Assembly: GCF_003688555.1 (NCBI RefSeq) | Contig: NZ_REFR01000010.1 | Span: 723,466-787,465, forward strand | Direction: 5' to 3' | DNA from: Eilatimonas milleporae | Lineage (GTDB): Bacteria; Pseudomonadota; Alphaproteobacteria; Sphingomonadales; Kordiimonadaceae | Length of the DNA stretch: 64,000 nucleotides | Shown here: positions 61,746 through 64,000 of the stretch, in pieces | How the letters are laid out: each line of letters begins with the position of its first letter | Position numbering within the stretch: position 1 is the first letter of the stretch | Translations under genes and position numbers: made by a program | Notes under the pieces: model-generated | What the model was told of the DNA's origin: nothing | The model's input: the letters and a program-made list of their open reading frames with translations, nothing else | Database searches by the model: none

Positions 61746-62213
61746 ATGTCAATCAGGAATATCGTTGTAAAGCAGTATCGGGAGAAGGTAAACCGAACAG
61801 CGAAGGCTGTAAGCCAGATCGGCATGCCTGCCGAGGGCTGGCTATGTACGGCACGCAAAGCGCTGCATATGTCCGCCGCCGAGCTTGCACGACGCTTGGG
61901 CAAAAGCCGGGCGCTTGTATCCAATACTGAAAAGGCCGAGCTTGATGGCGGTGTCACGCTCAAAACTATGCAGAACATGGCCGAGGCCATGAACTGCAAA
62001 TTTGTTTATGCAATTGTCCCCCAGGAGAGTGTGAAGACAATTCTGGAAGAGCAGGCGCACAAAAAAGCAAAACAGATCGTTGAGGCTACGGGCACCCATA
62101 TGGCGCTGGAAGACCAGGCATTGTCGCAGTATGAGATGGAACTAGAAATCGAGCGTGTCGCAAGGGACCTTTTGCACGATATGCCGTCTGATTTCTGGAG
62201 GGACACGCCATGA
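61746..62213 (+). CDS. Mobile mystery protein A (HTH regulator/antitoxin-like)
   Basis: The 155-residue protein has a central helix-turn-helix: LHMSAAELARRLGKSRALVS, then TLKTMQNMAEAMNCKFVYAI. The layout and the partner gene identify mobile mystery protein A, the DNA-binding half of a two-gene module scattered on mobile elements. The C-terminus is helical and charged. Its stop overlaps the start of the Fic gene (ATGA). By analogy with antitoxin-toxin pairs it should repress the operon and restrain the Fic protein. The AT-rich upstream palindrome is the likely operator. Confidence 0.82.
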   Translation: MSIRNIVVKQYREKVNRTAKAVSQIGMPAEGWLCTARKALHMSAAELARRLGKSRALVSNTEKAELDGGVTLKTMQNMAEAMNCKFVYAIVPQESVKTILEEQAHKKAKQIVEATGTHMALEDQALSQYEMELEIERVARDLLHDMPSDFWRDTP

Positions 62214-62797
62214 AAATGGACTATCCGGAAGGCGCAACACCGCTTGACCCAGACGAAATGGAAGGGCTCAAATTCAGGCATATCACGACAAGGGGCGAGC
62301 TTGACCATCTGGAGCAGGCCAATATCCAGGATGGCATTGCCTGGCTGTCCCGAAGCCGAGAAAAAGACATTCTGACAGAAGTCTTTGTCTGCAAGCTTCA
62401 TGAGCGCCTGTTTGGTGAGGTCTGGAATTGGGCAGGTTCATTTAGGCGCACTGGCAAGAATATCGGTGTAGACCCCATAACCATCAGCGTTGAACTGCGT
62501 ATATTGTTGGATGATATGCGCTATTGGGTGGAGCATGGCACGTACCCGGAACTGGAGGCGGCTATTCGTTTTCACCACCGGCTGGTGTTTATCCATCCGT
62601 TTCCAAATGGCAACGGCCGCCATGCACGGATCATGGCCGATGCGGTTTTGCAGAAAATTTATGGCAAGGCTCTCATTGACTGGGCTGGTGGTCATGACCT
62701 CCAGGCCATGAATGAACGCCGTAAAGACTATATCGCTGCTTTAAGAGCTGCGGATCGGAGTGACTATGATCCGCTTTTCAAGTTTGCCGGGTTGTGA
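62210..62797 (+). CDS. Mobile mystery protein B (Fic-domain AMPylase-like)
   Basis: The 195-residue protein has the complete Fic motif HPFPNGNGRH starting at H129, with the catalytic histidine, phosphate-binding glycines and arginine in place. The flap segment lies around KNIGVDPITI. Fic enzymes transfer AMP or related groups from nucleotides to target proteins. As the second gene of the mobile mystery pair it is the presumed toxin or regulator-modifying enzyme. The target is unknown. I see no obvious inhibitory (S/T)xxxE(G/N) helix inside it, so control may come from protein A. Confidence 0.85.
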   Translation: MKMDYPEGATPLDPDEMEGLKFRHITTRGELDHLEQANIQDGIAWLSRSREKDILTEVFVCKLHERLFGEVWNWAGSFRRTGKNIGVDPITISVELRILLDDMRYWVEHGTYPELEAAIRFHHRLVFIHPFPNGNGRHARIMADAVLQKIYGKALIDWAGGHDLQAMNERRKDYIAALRAADRSDYDPLFKFAGL

Positions 62798-62830
62798 TCA
62801 GGTTATGGGATCGCCCGGATTCTCTTTATG

Positions 62831-62890
62831 CTGATGCAGACAGTGTTATGATCCACTCTTAGTGGAGATATCTGATCGTGCCTGCATCAG
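62831..62890. repeat. Nested palindrome
   Basis: CTGATGCAG (62831-62839) and CTGCATCAG (62882-62890) form an outer nine-base-pair stem. Inside it TCCACT (62852-62857) and AGTGGA (62861-62866) form a second perfect hairpin. It lies between the Fic gene and the convergent membrane protein gene, where a bidirectional terminator or a cruciform binding site would be expected. Confidence 0.6.
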
Positions 62891-62918
62891 GTAGCACTAG
62901 ATAAAGACATTACAGCTA

Positions 62919-63662
62919 TTAGCTTAGGCTTTTCAATAAATTGAAAATCCCTCCGGACAGTGCAAAATAGCTCACAGCAATCAAAACGGTAACACTGGCA
63001 TATCCTGCCAGGCTATTGCTTAGGGTAAAATTTTTCAGAGATGTTAAGACAAGCAACGCCATAGCTAGAAGCGCCGTCAATAGCCCCGCTATCTGCAAAA
63101 GCACATAGAAGGAAAACTGTTGTTCTTCTTCCCAAAGCGTCCAGGGACCATTTGCCTTCATATAGTTTTGGGCGTTCTCGGTCATTATTGCACTGGCCAT
63201 GTCGATTGCCTCAAGAGAGTAGATATATAGGGCAAGAGCGAATATGATACCGACGACTAGGGAGTTGAGAGTTTCGGGATTATTTTTATAGTGCCACGCT
63301 TTGATGCCAACAACGGACGTTCCACTAAATGTAGCGATCATTTCGATTGAGATCGTAATGTATGGGAACTTCGTAAAGTAGAACCACAGTAGGCCCATTA
63401 ATCCTGCGATGCCAACACCCAGTATCACCGGGCCCTCATTGATGTCAGATTGTGAGTTCTTAGTACCATAGTAGTTCTTATTGATTGTGGGCGAATTAAT
63501 CTGAATTTCGCCACCATGTCCAATATTGGTGATATCTCCATGGTTTTCATAGTGATTTGTCGGCGGTGGTTTTCGTGTCATCAAAACAGCCGTTAGCACC
63601 AAGCCGAGTACAACTGGGATACCAAAAGTGATGAGTGGGGAGTCGGAGAGTAGTGTTTCCAT
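62919..63662 (-). CDS. Multi-pass membrane protein with polar N-terminal insert
   Basis: The 247-residue protein has one N-terminal helix (about residues 9-28). A polar segment follows (about 33-70) containing repeated Asn/Gly/Ile units (NHYENHGDITNIGHGGEIQI). Five or so further helices occupy about 78-245. The Asn-rich polar segment resembles short beta-rich repeats in which strands stack. No family is recognised. It stands alone next to the IS element. Confidence 0.6.
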   Translation of the reverse strand: METLLSDSPLITFGIPVVLGLVLTAVLMTRKPPPTNHYENHGDITNIGHGGEIQINSPTINKNYYGTKNSQSDINEGPVILGVGIAGLMGLLWFYFTKFPYITISIEMIATFSGTSVVGIKAWHYKNNPETLNSLVVGIIFALALYIYSLEAIDMASAIMTENAQNYMKANGPWTLWEEEQQFSFYVLLQIAGLLTALLAMALLVLTSLKNFTLSNSLAGYASVTVLIAVSYFALSGGIFNLLKSLS

Positions 63663-63722
63663 TTCAAATCCTTTGTTTGCGCCCCATCTAAAACGATAAA
63701 GATGTAAAGCTTTCGTTTGACA

Positions 63723-64000
63723 CTAGGCTGTAGACTCATAAGCTCTCAAGCGCAGGCGTATTGCGGCTGCGGCTAGCTTCACCATTGCCAGAAAGGTTGA
63801 GCCCAGTTTGTCATATCGGGTTGCAATACGTCTGAAGTATTTGAGCTTATTGAAGAACCGCTCAACGGCATTACGGTCTTTGTACAGGAATGGACTGAAG
63901 CAGATTGGATCTTTGCGGTTGGAACGGGGCGGTATGTTGGCCCAGGCCCCTTGCTCCATAACCATGGATCGCAGCCAATCAGCATCATAGGCTTTGTCTG
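63723..64000 (-). mobile_element. IS5-family transposase, C-terminal part (runs off the window)
   Basis: The reading is open to the window edge and gives the C-terminal about 92 residues of an IS5-group (IS427-like) DDE transposase: DKAYDADWLRS at the edge, then AWANIPPRSNRKDPICFS, the catalytic-glutamate region YKDRNAVERFFNKLK, and RIATRYDKLGSTFLAMVKLA. The stop is at 63723-63725 and the IS end should lie just left of it. I could not define its terminal repeat. It is an insertion at the right of element A and gives no information about function. Confidence 0.85.

Noticed and set aside
61043..61999. 318-codon minus-strand frame after the relaxase gene
   Set aside because: It lies across the relaxase end, the CFI-box frame, the promoter and the HTH gene, with an incoherent composition.
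1..64000. CRISPR arrays, rRNA genes and complete tRNA genes
   Set aside because: None was seen by eye. Only the 3' part of one tRNA is present at 32103-32144.

Overview
The window is bacterial DNA of moderately high GC with AT-rich islands. It most probably comes from an alphaproteobacterium: the DUF736 and DUF932 genes, the MobF conjugation genes and the chromosomal genes at the left are typical of that class. No rRNA, complete tRNA or other marker fixes the order or genus. The left 9.7 kb looks like ordinary chromosome. The rest is a patchwork of accessory modules.

Left part (1-9.7 kb). A membrane protein gene carries an apparent frameshift. A nucleotidyltransferase and an ATP-grasp enzyme overlap on the minus strand. 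They are followed by a plus-strand operon for a thymidine/AMP phosphorylase-type enzyme, a PRPP synthetase and a beta-CASP metallo-beta-lactamase protein, with an FNR/CRP-type box upstream. Next come a secreted zinc metalloprotease with long poly-aspartate runs and another secreted protein.

Competition and immunity genes (10.2-16.5 kb). A DUF6998-type protein and an abortive-infection (Abi_C) protein are convergent. They are followed by a complete class II microcin-type cluster on the minus strand: a 128-residue precursor with a double-glycine leader, a terminator-like hairpin, a small membrane protein (immunity candidate), a CPBP membrane protease, a peptidase-C39 ABC exporter and an HlyD-type adaptor.

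Mobile element A (about 17-32 kb, resuming at about 51.8-63 kb). The left arm holds a DUF1173-like protein, a CoiA-like protein, a nucleotidyltransferase-HEPN fusion, a MoxR/DUF3150-like/VWA-protease operon, a giant methyltransferase plus strawberry-notch helicase (DarB-like) and a DUF2493 protein. The right arm holds many small genes, each with its own hairpin terminator. It then has a GntR/FCD regulator, a probable oriT with seven GTTTAC repeats, and a TrwA-TrwB-TrwC-like block (ribbon-helix-helix protein, coupling protein, MobF relaxase). A mobile mystery A/B (HTH/Fic) pair, a membrane protein and an IS5-type transposase end the window. No type IV secretion channel genes are visible.

Element B (about 32.1-51.7 kb) appears to be nested in A. 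At its left edge a truncated PIN-domain gene runs into the 3' part of a tRNA-Arg gene. A tyrosine integrase gene with two single-base frameshifts follows. Its cargo is a five-gene, almost gapless minus-strand operon: a DUF1998 superfamily-2 helicase, a SNF2 helicase resembling DISARM DrmD, an Eco57I-type methyltransferase, a Rad50/SMC-like ATPase with a zinc-hook motif, and an HNH endonuclease. I do not recognise this combination as a standard layout. It is the best candidate here for an undescribed antiviral system. The microcin cluster is the second.
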